A stretch of DNA of 64,000 nt from Bryobacterales bacterium (lineage in GTDB: Bacteria; Acidobacteriota; Terriglobia; Bryobacterales; Bryobacteraceae). Below, in pieces: positions 17,698-28,300 of the stretch (positions within the stretch are counted from its first letter, which is position 1; each line of letters opens with the position of its first letter). The position numbers and the translations under genes were made by a program. Location of the stretch: contig JADJWL010000011.1 of assembly GCA_016716385.1 (NCBI GenBank), positions 1 to 64,000 on the forward strand, written 5' to 3'. Under the pieces are notes generated by a model. That model was not told the DNA's origin and made no database searches. It was given only the letters and a program-made list of their open reading frames with translations.

Positions 17698-19106
17698 CGG
17701 CGGACGGCTTGTCCGGGAAAGACGTTTTCGACCAGTTTGCCGTCGCGGACGACCGGCTGGCCCGCGACGAAGACGTGCCGGATGCCCTCGGAATACTGCG
17801 CCGGGTTGGCAAAGGTGGCTTTGTCGCGGACGGTCGCCGGATCGAACACGGTGATATCGGCGTCGGCGCCTTCCTGAAGGCGGCCCTTGCGCTTCATTGC
17901 TGGGACGTAGGTTTCCAGGCGCCGCGCCGGCCACAGCGTCGCCTTCGCAACCGCCGTTTCCAGGTCGAGCAGCTTACGCTCCCGGACGTAGTAGCCGAGC
18001 AGCCGGGCGTAGGTTCCGGCGCCGCGAGGGTGGCCCTTCCCATTCGCGATCACGCCATCGCTCGCGATGATGGTCAGGGGACTGGCGATCGCCAGGTTCA
18101 CCATTGGCTCGGGAATCATGTGCATGATCACCATGCCGCCCACCTTGCGGTACCGCGCGAAGCTTTCGGCGTTCAGGCGCTCGCCGGTCTGCACCCATTC
18201 GAGGCCCCCGAAATCGATGCCAAGCACCTTCTGCCAGCCCTCGTTGAACATCGCGGACTGCAGTTCTGTCATGGCGGCGGTGTAGGGATAACATTCGGTC
18301 GTGATGTCGAGTCCTTGGGCGCGGGCGTCGGCGATGGTGCGCAACAGCTTATCGGTCGCGTCGAGTCCGCTCGACGTGATGTGCACGACGTGCAAGGGCG
18401 TGCCGGTGACGGCCGCGGCGGCAATCACTTCCTGCAGCGCAATCATGGCGCTGGAGGGCTCGGCGTCGCCCATGTGGCGGATGTGGACGTACGCAGGAGC
18501 GCGGAAACGTCCCGACACGCGGAACATCTCGAGGATCTCCCAGCGCGAGGCGCCGGGCACGTACTGCACGCCGAAGCCGGTTCCAAGAGCGCCCTCCTGC
18601 AGCCCTTTCTCGATCAGGCGGCGCATGTCCGAGATCTGTTCCGCCGTCGCCACTGCGCGCGCCGCTTCGCCACCGGGCACCAGGCCCGGACCCGTGTCCC
18701 GCAGCGCGATGCGCCGGACAGGAACGTGGCCCACGGAGACGCCGGAATGGATGCGCCGCTTTCCTTCACGCGCGGCGTACCACGCGGCGACGCCGCCGGT
18801 CCCGACTTCGAGTTCGAGAGCGGTCGTGACGCCGTCCATCGCCTGGTAGCGGTGGTTCTCGTCATCCTGCCCGTGCGCGTGGAGATCGATGAAGCCGGGC
18901 GCCACCACGAGGCCCGCCACGTCCAGAACCGTGCGGCCGTCCAGACGCTGTCCGCTCACCGCGGCGATGCGGCCGCGGGCAATCCCGACGTCGCGTACGG
19001 CGCTGAGACCCGTTTCCGGGTCGATGACGCGCCCGCCGCGCAGAACGAAATCATAGGGCTGCGCGAACAAAGCCGCGGCGAAAAGGAAAAGTGGTAGAAA
19101 GCGCAC
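17694..19106 (-). CDS. Exported N-acyl-D-amino-acid deacylase-like amidohydrolase
   Basis: A 470-residue protein with a short signal peptide (MRFLPLFLFAAALFAQ), then the amidohydrolase core: RGGRVIDPETG, VAPGFIDLHAHG with the metal-binding HxH, YVHIRHMGD and LHVVHITSSG with further His ligands, IIASDGVIANGKGHPRGAGTYARLL with the catalytic Asp, and a C-terminal beta sandwich (GRLQEGADADITVFDP, GIRHVFVAGQPVVRDG). It should hydrolyse N-acyl-D-amino acids or a related amide outside the cytoplasm. The GTG start at 19106 abuts the DUF1552 stop, and its own stop overlaps the GGCT-like gene. Confidence 0.88.
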   Translation of the reverse strand: MRFLPLFLFAAALFAQPYDFVLRGGRVIDPETGLSAVRDVGIARGRIAAVSGQRLDGRTVLDVAGLVVAPGFIDLHAHGQDDENHRYQAMDGVTTALELEVGTGGVAAWYAAREGKRRIHSGVSVGHVPVRRIALRDTGPGLVPGGEAARAVATAEQISDMRRLIEKGLQEGALGTGFGVQYVPGASRWEILEMFRVSGRFRAPAYVHIRHMGDAEPSSAMIALQEVIAAAAVTGTPLHVVHITSSGLDATDKLLRTIADARAQGLDITTECYPYTAAMTELQSAMFNEGWQKVLGIDFGGLEWVQTGERLNAESFARYRKVGGMVIMHMIPEPMVNLAIASPLTIIASDGVIANGKGHPRGAGTYARLLGYYVRERKLLDLETAVAKATLWPARRLETYVPAMKRKGRLQEGADADITVFDPATVRDKATFANPAQYSEGIRHVFVAGQPVVRDGKLVENVFPGQAVRR

Positions 19107-20420
19107 TCAGACGATGATACCCGGAAGCTTCTTGGCCGCGGTGGGCACCGATTCCAGGTCCAGGTCGAAGATGTCATTGGCGATGGAGAGGTACAGCTCC
19201 GCCATCGTCCCGGTGGTCTTGGTGTGCAGACCAGTCGCGACGTGTCCGCCGGTGTGTCCAGCGATGATCGCCGGCAGACCGTTGTTCTTGTGGATGTTCG
19301 CCTCGGCGTGCTCGTGGACGAACAGCACCAGTGTCGAATCGAGGAGGGTGCGGTCGCCCTCGCGGACGCTGCGGAGCTTGGCCAGGAAATAGGCGAACTC
19401 CTCGACGTGCCAGCGGCAGATGTCGCGCATGATGCGCTGCGCTTCGGGCGAATAGGAATTCGTGTGGGTGTAGTCGTGGTGGCGGAGCGCCGTGTAGCCG
19501 AGCCACGGCATACGGACCAGGCTCTGGCACTTGGTAAGCATGTAGCTCGCGACGCGCGTCTGGCCGGTGGCGAGCGCTTGAACCAGAAGGTCGCTCTGGA
19601 TCTTGGCGATGCGCGGATAGTCGCGGAGGTCGCCGCCGGCGTCGGGTTCGCTCGCTTCCTTGTACTCCGGCGGCAGGCTGGCGATGGCACGCTCCAGATC
19701 GCGGATGGAAGAGAGATGCTCGTCGAGCCGGGCTTTGTCCGCGGCGCCGAGAGCGGATTCGAGTTCGGCTGCTTCTTCGCGGACCGCGTCCAGGATGCTC
19801 TTCTTCCGGTTCACCCAGCCGAGATCCTTGGCGCCGAAGAGGCGGTCGAAGAGGTTTTGCGGGATCAGTTCCGGCGGCAACGCGCGGTCGTATCCGGCCC
19901 AGCTCATGTTGCGCTGGATGCTCTCGCCGTGCGACTCCTGGCACACGCCGATCTGCAGCGAGCGGAAGCGCGAGGCGCCGCCGATGCGACCGGCGACGAC
20001 CTGATCGAACGAGGGTCCGCCAGCGCCGCGTCCGGTGAAGGACGTGCCGGTCATCAGGCCGGACATCGAGCGGTGGTGATCGTTGCCGGGTCCCGGCATG
20101 CGCGCGGCGGGGTTGTCGAGGCCCGTGATGATATGGATGTCGTCGCGGAACGGCGCCAGGGGACGCAGGCACGGAGTCAGCGTATATTCGCGGCCGGTGT
20201 TGGCCGGAATCCAGTAGCGCTCCGGAACGCCGTTGCCGTTGAACCACAGCACGAAGCGCGACTCCGGCGCGCGTTCGGCCACCTTGCCCGCGGCGGCGTA
20301 CGCGGTGCCGTGCGAGTTGAACAGCGCGTCGAACGCGGGGAGGCCTACTCGCGCGCCGAGTCCGGCGGCGCCGATGCCCTTCAAGAACGTCCGTCTCCCT
20401 AGGGATTCTTTCCAGCTCAT
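19107..20420 (-). CDS. Tat-exported DUF1552 protein
   Basis: A 437-residue protein with a twin-arginine signal (RRTFLKGIGAAGLGARVGLP) and the DUF1552 pattern: FVLWFNGNGVPERYWIP, ITGLDNPAA, DHHRSMSGLMTGTSF, GGPSFDQVVA and a C-terminal VLFVHEHAEANIHKNNGLPAIIAGHTGG. The many conserved His and Asp residues suggest a metal-dependent hydrolase related to DUF1501/alkaline-phosphatase-like exported proteins, but the function is not established. In acidobacteria and planctomycetes it typically follows a DUF1592-type cytochrome gene, as here. Tat export implies that it folds, perhaps with cofactor, before crossing the membrane. Confidence 0.92.
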   Translation of the reverse strand: MSWKESLGRRTFLKGIGAAGLGARVGLPAFDALFNSHGTAYAAAGKVAERAPESRFVLWFNGNGVPERYWIPANTGREYTLTPCLRPLAPFRDDIHIITGLDNPAARMPGPGNDHHRSMSGLMTGTSFTGRGAGGPSFDQVVAGRIGGASRFRSLQIGVCQESHGESIQRNMSWAGYDRALPPELIPQNLFDRLFGAKDLGWVNRKKSILDAVREEAAELESALGAADKARLDEHLSSIRDLERAIASLPPEYKEASEPDAGGDLRDYPRIAKIQSDLLVQALATGQTRVASYMLTKCQSLVRMPWLGYTALRHHDYTHTNSYSPEAQRIMRDICRWHVEEFAYFLAKLRSVREGDRTLLDSTLVLFVHEHAEANIHKNNGLPAIIAGHTGGHVATGLHTKTTGTMAELYLSIANDIFDLDLESVPTAAKKLPGIIV

Positions 20421-20421
20421 G

Positions 20422-22350
20422 CTAACTCCTCGCGGCCCGGAACGCGTCCGAGGTGATTAGGGCCATGATAAGACGTTTCCAGCGGAATTGCGACTCGCGA
20501 AAGGCACGCGACATCTCCCTCAGGGCTGCGGCATCGGCCGCGGTTTCCCGGCGTCCCATCGCGTAGCGGAAGACCTGCTTCGCGACGCAGTCCTGGCATT
20601 GCTCACTCGCTGCGAGGATCTCACCCAACTGCCGGGGATTGGAGAACCTCTCGCCCCCGGGAATTCCGGCGACGCTGCCGCTGGTATCGAGCGGGAGGCG
20701 CACTTCCTTCTGCTTGGGAACCTTGCCGTCCTGGCCGGGGCGGGCGAGAAACTTGAGGATCAGTTCATCGCGCTTCTGCCCGATGGCGTCGAACTTCTCG
20801 AAGCCGAACCCCACCGGATCGATGAGATTGTGGCAGCCGGCGCACACCGGGTTCGCCACATGCTCCTTCAACCGGTCGCGGTTGGTCCGGGGCTTGTCGG
20901 GCGTGACTTCGGGCAGGTTGCCGTTGGTGCCCGGAGGCGGGTCCGGCACCTGCTGGCAGAGGAACTGCTCGCGGATGAAGATGCCGCGGATCGTCGGCGA
21001 GGTTTCAGCGGGCTTGCTCGACATTGCCAGGAACGACGCGTGGCCAAGAATCCCGGCACGGTCGGTGTCCTCGGGGAACGTCATCCGGGCGAATTCGGAT
21101 GGCGGTTCCGGAAGCTTGTACAACCGGGCGAGATCGCTGTTGAGGAAGCTGTAGCGCGCCGTGAACAGGTCCATGAAGTTGCCATCGCGCCAGGCAAGCT
21201 CACGCGCGAGCAGGCGGGTTTCCTCCACCATCGCGGCGGCGACCTCAGGGGTGAACTGCGGGTAGAGGCGGCGGTCCTTCACCGTGCCGAGGACGCGGTC
21301 GAAGCGCAGCCACTGGCCGAGAAACTCGTCGAAAGCCTCCTGCGCCTTCGTATGGTCGAGCATGCGGCGCGCGGCGCGCTCCACGCCGGGAACGGTTTCG
21401 AGAGCGCCCGATGCGGCGTCGGCAAACAGCGGAGCGTCGGGCATCGAGTCCCAGAGGAAGTACGACATCCGGGAAGCCAGCTCGTGGCCGCGGTGTTCGC
21501 CGCGTTCCACCAGGAACAGGAAGTTCGGCGACTGGAGCATCGTCTCGACGACGGCGCGGGCGCCTTCGATGAAGCCGCCTTCCGCCGACGCCTGCGTGAG
21601 CAGCAGTGTGACGAGCCGCTCCGTCTCCCGCGCCGACAAGGGCCGGCGGTAGGCCTTGATGCCAAACTCCGCGACGAAGCGGGCAGCGCAGGCCCGGTCG
21701 GCGGCGCCAGCGGGCTGGCACGGGATGAGCCCCTGGGTATCGCCGCCGCGAAACGCATTGCGCGCCAGCCGCTCCGCAGCGGAGGCGTAGGCTTCGGCCA
21801 GCAGCGGCGGCACGCTCTGCGCCTCACGCTGATTCTTGAACCCGTGCACGAAGTCTTCGGGCGGGAATCCATCCGCGGGACGCGTCTGATCGCCCAGAAG
21901 GTCGCGCACGGTGTTGTTGTACTGGCTGTGCGTCAGGCGGCGCATCACTGGCGCGTGGACGGGAGCAGCGGCGACCGGCGGTTCGGCCGCGGCCTGTGGA
22001 GGCAGCTTCGCCAGGTACGAGACCCACGCCGCCAGAGCCTCTTCTTCGGCGCTCCCTGGTTCGATCAACCTGCCGCCGGTGTGCTTCACCCGTCCGGTCG
22101 GCTTTCCGAGCAGCACGGAGTCACCGGGACGGTCGCGGTTCACCAGCGCCGTGAGCGAGCGTCCGAACGCCCCCACCGCGCCGCCGTCGCCAGGAAAGCG
22201 CAGCCGCGTGCCCGCCGCCACGCCGCCCTCCGTGTGACAGCCGCGGCAATTCTTCTTCGCCAGAATCGGGTAAACGGTTTCTGCGAAGTACGTCTCGTCC
22301 ACCGCCTGCAGCGGCAGCCAAAGCGCAAGGATCGCGAACGCCAGCCTCAT
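20422..22350 (-). CDS. Exported cytochrome-like DUF1592/DUF1588/DUF1585 protein
   Basis: A 642-residue protein with a signal peptide and an N-terminal c-type heme motif CRGCH (ETVYPILAKKNCRGCH). It is followed by a DUF1587-like RRLTHSQYNNTVRDLLGD, the DUF1592 region (ASRMSYFLWDSMPDAPLF), a DUF1588 region with a second CxxCH (CAGCHNLIDPVGFGFEKFDAIG) and a DUF1585 tail (CQDCVAKQVFRYAMGRRETAADAA). The order is the one usual for this acidobacterial/planctomycete family. It should bind one or two hemes in the periplasm and may be a redox enzyme partner of the DUF1552 protein. The ATG overlaps the upstream LRR stop as ATGA. Confidence 0.93.
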   Translation of the reverse strand: MRLAFAILALWLPLQAVDETYFAETVYPILAKKNCRGCHTEGGVAAGTRLRFPGDGGAVGAFGRSLTALVNRDRPGDSVLLGKPTGRVKHTGGRLIEPGSAEEEALAAWVSYLAKLPPQAAAEPPVAAAPVHAPVMRRLTHSQYNNTVRDLLGDQTRPADGFPPEDFVHGFKNQREAQSVPPLLAEAYASAAERLARNAFRGGDTQGLIPCQPAGAADRACAARFVAEFGIKAYRRPLSARETERLVTLLLTQASAEGGFIEGARAVVETMLQSPNFLFLVERGEHRGHELASRMSYFLWDSMPDAPLFADAASGALETVPGVERAARRMLDHTKAQEAFDEFLGQWLRFDRVLGTVKDRRLYPQFTPEVAAAMVEETRLLARELAWRDGNFMDLFTARYSFLNSDLARLYKLPEPPSEFARMTFPEDTDRAGILGHASFLAMSSKPAETSPTIRGIFIREQFLCQQVPDPPPGTNGNLPEVTPDKPRTNRDRLKEHVANPVCAGCHNLIDPVGFGFEKFDAIGQKRDELILKFLARPGQDGKVPKQKEVRLPLDTSGSVAGIPGGERFSNPRQLGEILAASEQCQDCVAKQVFRYAMGRRETAADAAALREMSRAFRESQFRWKRLIMALITSDAFRAARS

Positions 22351-23381
22351 TGATGAATGACCTCACAGCCGGGCTTCCGTTCGCGGAGGGACGCGACCGC
22401 CGTCTCGCTGACACCGGACCCGCGCAAATACAGTCTCTCAAGCCTCGGCGCGGCGGCAAGCTGGGCCAGCCCCGCGTCGCTCACCTTGGTCTCCGCCAGA
22501 TCGATCACCCGTACCGCTGGGAGCAGCGCCAGAGCCGCGACCGCCTCGTCATCGACGCGTCCGGCCTTCCACAGGTCGACGCGTTCGAGCTGCGGCAGCG
22601 CGGCCAGCGCAGCCAGGCCGCGCGCGGTCACCGGAGTGCTGCCGAGATCGAGGCGGCGCAGCTTCCTGAGCGACCGCAGCTTCGCCACGCCGAGATCGGT
22701 GATCTTGGTACCGGCCAAGTCGAGTTCTTCCAGGTTTTCGAGCGAGGCAATCATGTCCAGGTCGAAATCCGTGATGGAGGCGGCCCACATGCCGGAGTTG
22801 CGCTTCTGCGAGCCGCTGGCGCCCAGCTTGCGCAGCTTCGGCAGCACACGCAGCATGTTCAGCCCCGCGCCGCTGACCTTGTTGCCGCCGACGATGAACT
22901 CCTCGAGTTCCGTCAGGTTCGCGATATGTTCGAGGCCGTTGTTGGTGATCTGCGTAAAGCTGATGTCGAGCGACTTCAGCTTCGTGAGCCCGCCGACGTA
23001 AGCCAGGCTCGTATCGGTGATGTCGGTGCCGCGCAGGTTCAGCCGTTCGAGGTCCTTCCACTCGCGCAACTGCGCCATCGCGGTGTCGGCGACGAACTCG
23101 GTGTAATAGAGCGACAACTCGCGCACGCCCCGGACATCCTTCAATTGCGCCAGGCCCCGCTCGCCAATCGTGGTGACCGACAGATCGAGTTTCGTCAGCT
23201 TCGGGATGGCGGCGATGCGCGCCATGTCGGGGTCGGTGACCCACGTGTACGCAAGGTTTACCGCGACCTCGCCGGTCCGGGGATCGGCAGTGTAGGTCCC
23301 GCCCTGCGACGCGACCCAGTCCGCCGTGTCGGAGGCGAGCAGGACCGGGATCAGAAGCAATCCGAACAAGACGCCGCGCAT
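22347..23381 (-). CDS. Exported leucine-rich-repeat protein (one module)
   Basis: A 344-residue protein: signal peptide, a short cap (TADWVASQGGTYTADPRTGEV), about 11 LRRs of roughly 24 residues with the pattern LxxLxxLDLxxTxITDxGLAxL, and a closing cap (LRERKPGCEVIHQ). The repeats are of the GALA/RI-like bacterial type. LRRs mediate protein or glycan binding; the partner is unknown. ATG at 23381 follows GGAGGGGG, and the upstream LRR gene ends one base earlier. Its own stop overlaps the cytochrome gene's ATG, so the order of production is tightly fixed. Confidence 0.9.
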   Translation of the reverse strand: MRGVLFGLLLIPVLLASDTADWVASQGGTYTADPRTGEVAVNLAYTWVTDPDMARIAAIPKLTKLDLSVTTIGERGLAQLKDVRGVRELSLYYTEFVADTAMAQLREWKDLERLNLRGTDITDTSLAYVGGLTKLKSLDISFTQITNNGLEHIANLTELEEFIVGGNKVSGAGLNMLRVLPKLRKLGASGSQKRNSGMWAASITDFDLDMIASLENLEELDLAGTKITDLGVAKLRSLRKLRRLDLGSTPVTARGLAALAALPQLERVDLWKAGRVDDEAVAALALLPAVRVIDLAETKVSDAGLAQLAAAPRLERLYLRGSGVSETAVASLRERKPGCEVIHQ

Positions 23382-23382
23382 G

Positions 23383-25350
23383 CTAGCTCCCCCTCCGGAT
23401 CGGCAACTCCGAACCGCGTTCCCAGACCACATCGCAGTCGGGCAAGGCCTTCTTCAGTGTTTCGATCCCGGAGTCGGTCACATGCGTATGGTACAGGTTC
23501 ACGTGCCGCAGGGTCTTCAGGCCTGCCAGTGCCGTGGCTCCGGCATCGCTGACGTTGGCGTGGTCGAGCGTCAGGCTCTGCAGCGACGGCAGCGCCGCGG
23601 CGAGGCGCTCCAAGCCCTTGTCCGAAACCTGCGTGTAGTCGAGCTTGAGAGTGGTCAGCTTCGTCAGCCCGGCCATCGCTTCGGCGGCGCCGTCGGCGGC
23701 GGCGGTGCGGATCAGATCGAGATGGCGCAGATTGCCGAGCGTGCGCAGGTGATGGAAACCCTTGTCCGTAAAGCGGGTGTGGCTGAGCGACAACTCTTCG
23801 AGCGAGGCGATGGCGCCGATGTGCGCAAGACCGGCGTCGTAGATGTCCGCGCCGGTGAGTTCCAGATGCGTCAGCCCGTCGAGTTTGGCGGCGTGCGCCA
23901 AGCCGGCGTCGGTGATCTCGGTGTAGCCGAGGGCCAGTTTACGCAACGCGCGCAGCGATGTGACGGCGGCGAGCCCTTCATCGGTGACGGGAGCGCCGGT
24001 CAGCGACAGTTCGGCGAGCGCGGGAAGCGTTCCGAGGCCGTCCAGCCGGGCCACGCGCGTATGGTCGAGAGCCAGCCGCCGCAGCTTCAGGCACTCCCCC
24101 AGCGACGCGAGCGCGGCCGCGCTGACGGTGGTCTGCGAGAGATCGAGTTCTTCGAGAGAGGGCAACCCGGCCAAGTGACGGACGCCGAGGTCGCCGACTT
24201 CCGTCGTCGACAGATCGAGCCGTTTCAGGTGGCGCAGTCCGCGGAACTTCGCCAAGTGGATGTCGTGGACGCGCGTGCTGGCGAGGTTGATCGACACCAG
24301 CCTTCCGCCGTCGAACTCCGCCTGCCCGCCGGCGGCGCGCACCCACTCCGCCACGCCGGTCTCGGTGGCAGACGTGATTTCCGGCAGCGGGTCGCCCGGC
24401 GCGACGTTCATGTCGAGGAAGGCCACCTGCAACTCCGGCAGCGCCTTCTTGAGGTCCTCGACGCCCCCGGCGGTGGCCTGGGTGTAGCGCAGGTCGAGAT
24501 GCTTCAGTTTCGTGAACCGCTTCAGCTTGGCGACGCCGGTGTTGGTGATGCGCGTCCGGTAGAGATTGAGTTCTTCCAGTTCCGCCATACCGGCCAGCGC
24601 GTCGAGACCCTCGTCGGTGAGGTCCGCGCCCAGCACGTTCAGCTTGCGCATTGCGGTCATGTTCCTGAAATGCGCGATGCCGCGGTCGGAGATTTTGGTT
24701 GCGTGTAGATCCAGTTCGGTCAGGCGGGTCATCCCGGCGATGAACGGCAGGCCCTCGTCGGTCAAGAGCGTATCGCGCAGATGGAGCTTCTCCATCTGCG
24801 TCATGTCCGCGAGCTGCTTCAAGCCGCCGTCATCGAACCGCGTATAGCTCATGTCGAGACGGCGCAAATTCCTGAGCGGCCCCAGGGAATGGCCGCGGAC
24901 CTTCAGATGGTCGAGCCGGAGTTCCTCGAGACCCGCGATCTTCGCCAGGTGCGCGACGCCCTCATCGGGAACCGGGATATCGGTCTGCACGGGTTCGCTG
25001 ACCCCGAAGCGCTTCAGCCCGGTCATGGTCGAGATGGGTTCGAGAGAGCGCGCGCAATCCGGAAGCGGAAGGCTGTGCCACATCCGTCCGCTCAGGAACA
25101 GTTCTTCGATATGGTCGAGGCCACGGAGGGTCTCGAGGTCTTTGAGGTCGAGGTGGACGCCGATGAGGTTGATGGTGCGCAGGCGGAACGGTTCGGACGG
25201 GAGCCTGGTGACATCCCAGATGCGATCCTTACGTTCGGCAAGCATCACACTACCGCCGCGGCGCAGCACCCACTCGGCAACCTCGCGGTCGGGCAAAGGA
25301 GCGGCAACAGCGGCCGAAATCGCCAGAACGAGAAGGCAACTCAGGCGCAT
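23383..25350 (-). CDS. Exported leucine-rich-repeat protein (two modules)
   Basis: A 655-residue protein with a signal peptide and two consecutive LRR modules. Each begins with the same cap (VAEWVLRRGGSV near residue 24; GVAEWVRAAGGQAEFD near residue 335) and ends with the same closing unit (LKKALPELQVAFLD near 310; LKKALPDCDVVWE near the C-terminus). Repeats follow LxxLxxLDLxxTxITDxGLAHL. The downstream gene encodes a third, single module with the same caps, so the pair arose by duplication. It lies 21 bases after the TonB-dependent receptor and may bind the same extracellular ligand; that is inference. Confidence 0.92.
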   Translation of the reverse strand: MRLSCLLVLAISAAVAAPLPDREVAEWVLRRGGSVMLAERKDRIWDVTRLPSEPFRLRTINLIGVHLDLKDLETLRGLDHIEELFLSGRMWHSLPLPDCARSLEPISTMTGLKRFGVSEPVQTDIPVPDEGVAHLAKIAGLEELRLDHLKVRGHSLGPLRNLRRLDMSYTRFDDGGLKQLADMTQMEKLHLRDTLLTDEGLPFIAGMTRLTELDLHATKISDRGIAHFRNMTAMRKLNVLGADLTDEGLDALAGMAELEELNLYRTRITNTGVAKLKRFTKLKHLDLRYTQATAGGVEDLKKALPELQVAFLDMNVAPGDPLPEITSATETGVAEWVRAAGGQAEFDGGRLVSINLASTRVHDIHLAKFRGLRHLKRLDLSTTEVGDLGVRHLAGLPSLEELDLSQTTVSAAALASLGECLKLRRLALDHTRVARLDGLGTLPALAELSLTGAPVTDEGLAAVTSLRALRKLALGYTEITDAGLAHAAKLDGLTHLELTGADIYDAGLAHIGAIASLEELSLSHTRFTDKGFHHLRTLGNLRHLDLIRTAAADGAAEAMAGLTKLTTLKLDYTQVSDKGLERLAAALPSLQSLTLDHANVSDAGATALAGLKTLRHVNLYHTHVTDSGIETLKKALPDCDVVWERGSELPIRRGS

Positions 25351-25371
25351 GGTGAAGTGCCCTTTATGGTA

Positions 25372-28300
25372 TCAAAACTCGATCCGCGTTCCGAGGATGA
25401 CGGTCCGGGGACCACTTTCGTCCTGTCCCTGTTGCGCGGTAATCTGGCCCACCGCGTTTGGGGCGGATATGTTGGCGTTCGGGTTCCGGAAGTTCGGATG
25501 ATTGAAGGCGTTGGTCGCCGAGAAGTTCAGTTCGATACGCATCCGCTCGCGGATGAAGATGTTCTTGAAGAGCCCTAGACTGAGGTTCTGTGTGCCTGGG
25601 CCTTCCAGAACCCCGATCGCGCTGTTGCCGAAGCGGCCCAAGTTGGCGGGGAGCGCCGCGAAGGCCGACGCGTCGAACCATCGCGAGAGAGTCCGTTCGC
25701 CTTTTGGCAGATTTCCGTTCGCGATTCGGTCCGGACGGCCGCCAACATTCTGCGTATTGGATGGATCGGTTCCTGTGAAGGTCGGCGTGAAGCGCTGGCC
25801 ACCTTGGAGGAGGACGACACCGGTAATCTGCCATCCACCGAGGATGTGTCCGGCGACTGGATGGATCTGGTTCAGGTACCGGCGCCTGGGGCCAACCGGG
25901 ATCTCCCAGATCGAGCTGCCGATGAAACGATGCCGCATCAGGTAGAGGTCGTCGCCGCGGTCCGCCGCACGGTTGTATGCGTCCTGAATCGTGGCTCCCT
26001 GCTCACCCGCATCGATTCCGTTGGCTAACTGCTTGGCCCAGGTCCAGCCAGCCTGGAACGCGAGCCCGCGGAAAAACTTGCGCTCCGCTTCAAACTGCAG
26101 GGCGTTGTAGGCGGAACTGCCCCCGTTGTCAGTGAAGGTGATGTTCCGGTAGACAGGGTAGGGCCGGCGGTTGTTGTTGAACGGCACCGTGCTCGCGGCA
26201 GGCTGGTTCAGGTTCCGGCGATAGAGGAGATTGATGGATCGGGTGCTGATGTACGACAGCCGCAGGCCGGTTTGCGCGACCTCCTGCTCGATCGTAAAGT
26301 TCGACTGAATCGTGTACGGGTTGAACAGATTCACTCCGACCGCATTGATGTCCTGGGCGCCCAGCGAACCGACGGCGAGGAATGGTTCCGGGAACTGGAA
26401 CAGCGGGACGCCATCAACGATGCGGTTATTGAACGTCTCGTTCGAGACGAAAGGACCGGTCGTGAGGCTGTTGAACGTGCTGCTGGATAGATTGTTACGG
26501 AACACTCCCATGCCGGCGCGTACGACCGTCCTGGCATGGCCAAACGGCCGCCATGCGAGGCCGGCGCGCGGGTCGAAGTTGTTGCCATCGGCGGTCCGCA
26601 GTCCGCGAACCGGCAGCCCCGTCTGCGCCGCCGTCAGAATCGGTATCTGGCTCGGAAAGATCGGGCTGACATCCCGCGAGCGCACGGTTTCGTCGGGCAC
26701 GACCAGGGCGCCGGTGACAGGGTCGAAATTGAACATCCGGCCGAACTTGTCGGCAAACGGATTCATCCATTCGTACCGCAGGCCGAGGTTCAAGGTGAGC
26801 TTCTGGTGGACACGGAAATCGTCCTGGACATAGAACGCATACACCTGGTTGCGGCCATAGGTGCGGCTCCGCGGGGTGAACCGCTGGGTGACCTGGGGAA
26901 TCCCCAGCAGAAAGTCCGAATAGGCGAAGCCTGTAATGCCGCCGGTGAAGTCATAGCGGCCGTACGTCGTAATGGGAATCGGATTGCGGGACGCCTGCTG
27001 CCGTTTCAGATTGGCGCCAATCTTCAGCGAATGGCGTCCTGTGATCCAGGTGACGTTCTCGACGATGTCGTAGATCATGTCCTGCGAGCGTTCTCCCGCA
27101 ATCTGAGTGATCTGAGAGAATCCGGTGATCACAAAGTTCGGCACACCCGGCTCATCCAGGCTCGTGACGCCCCGGATGCCGAGATCGCGCACGATGTCGA
27201 GACCTCGCAGGGGACCGGCGAAGCGGTTCTCGTGCCAGGAGTAGCCAGCGCGGAACTCGTTGACTACGCGCGACGAAAACAGGTGCGTGTCGGTGAAGGA
27301 GAAATTGCGGATCTTGCGCAACTGGTCCCGCAAGCCGATATTCGGCAACTGGCCCTCCGGGACCGGCGTCGGCATGTTGCGCCAGGAGAAGCGGCCGAAG
27401 AAGGAATTCCGCGTGGACAACCGGTGATCGAGGCGGGTGTCGAAGTGGTTCCAGGACGGTTGGTTGGCGACAGCGTCGCGGAGGTTCTGGTTCAGCAGAT
27501 TGGGATCGCCGAAATTGGGGGGCAGGAAGAACCGCTCCTGTGCCCGTGTCGAGACAGAACTGAAGCGGGCGGCCGGGATGATATTGCCGGAGAATGGCTG
27601 GCCCGTCGCCGGGTCCCGGACCACAATCAGATTTCCGGCGGAGTTCCTAACCTGGGAGAAGTCACCCTGCCGCAGGGCCAAGGACGGGACGCTTGAATTG
27701 AAAATGCTTTGCGTACTGTTGCGGTTGCCCTCCAGCGCGAAGAAGAAGAAGGAGCGATTCCGGCCGTCATACCCGGGGGTCACAATCGGTCCCCCGATGC
27801 TGCCGCCGAACTGATGATAGACGCGCGACGGCCGGGAACTTTGGAAGAAGTTCCGCGCATTCAAGCCGCCGCTCGAATACTGCTGGAAGATGCTTCCGTG
27901 CAATTCGTTTGTACCGCTCTTGGAGGTTACGGTCACGGTTGCCACGGCGCCGTATTCGGCGCTGTTGTTCACCATCGTGAGTCTCATCTCCTGCACGGAT
28001 TCGAAGCTCGGCTGCATCGGGGTGACCTGCCCGCCGCCCTGGTCACCCAACGAGATGCCGTCCATCAGGAAGCTGTTCTGGAAGCTGCGGGAGCCTCCGA
28101 ACGAGTGCGACGAGGCCCCCTCGTAACGAAACGATCCTGGAGAAAGGCTCATGTACTTGAAGATGCCGCCGCCGAACGCATCGCCGCGGACGAAGTTCAT
28201 GGGCAACTCGCGCATCTGGCGGCCGGTGCGGACATCGCTGACCGTCCCGGTTTCGCTCTCGATCACGGGCGCCTGCGAGACCACGGTGATAGTATCGGTG

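Noticed and set aside
17709..19097. A 462-residue plus-strand frame within the deacylase gene
   Set aside because: Antisense shadow produced by high GC; the minus-strand protein has signal, metal ligands and family order.
22347..25350. LRR repeats as a DNA tandem-repeat array
   Set aside because: The periodicity is at protein level; DNA copies are too diverged to be a recent tandem repeat.
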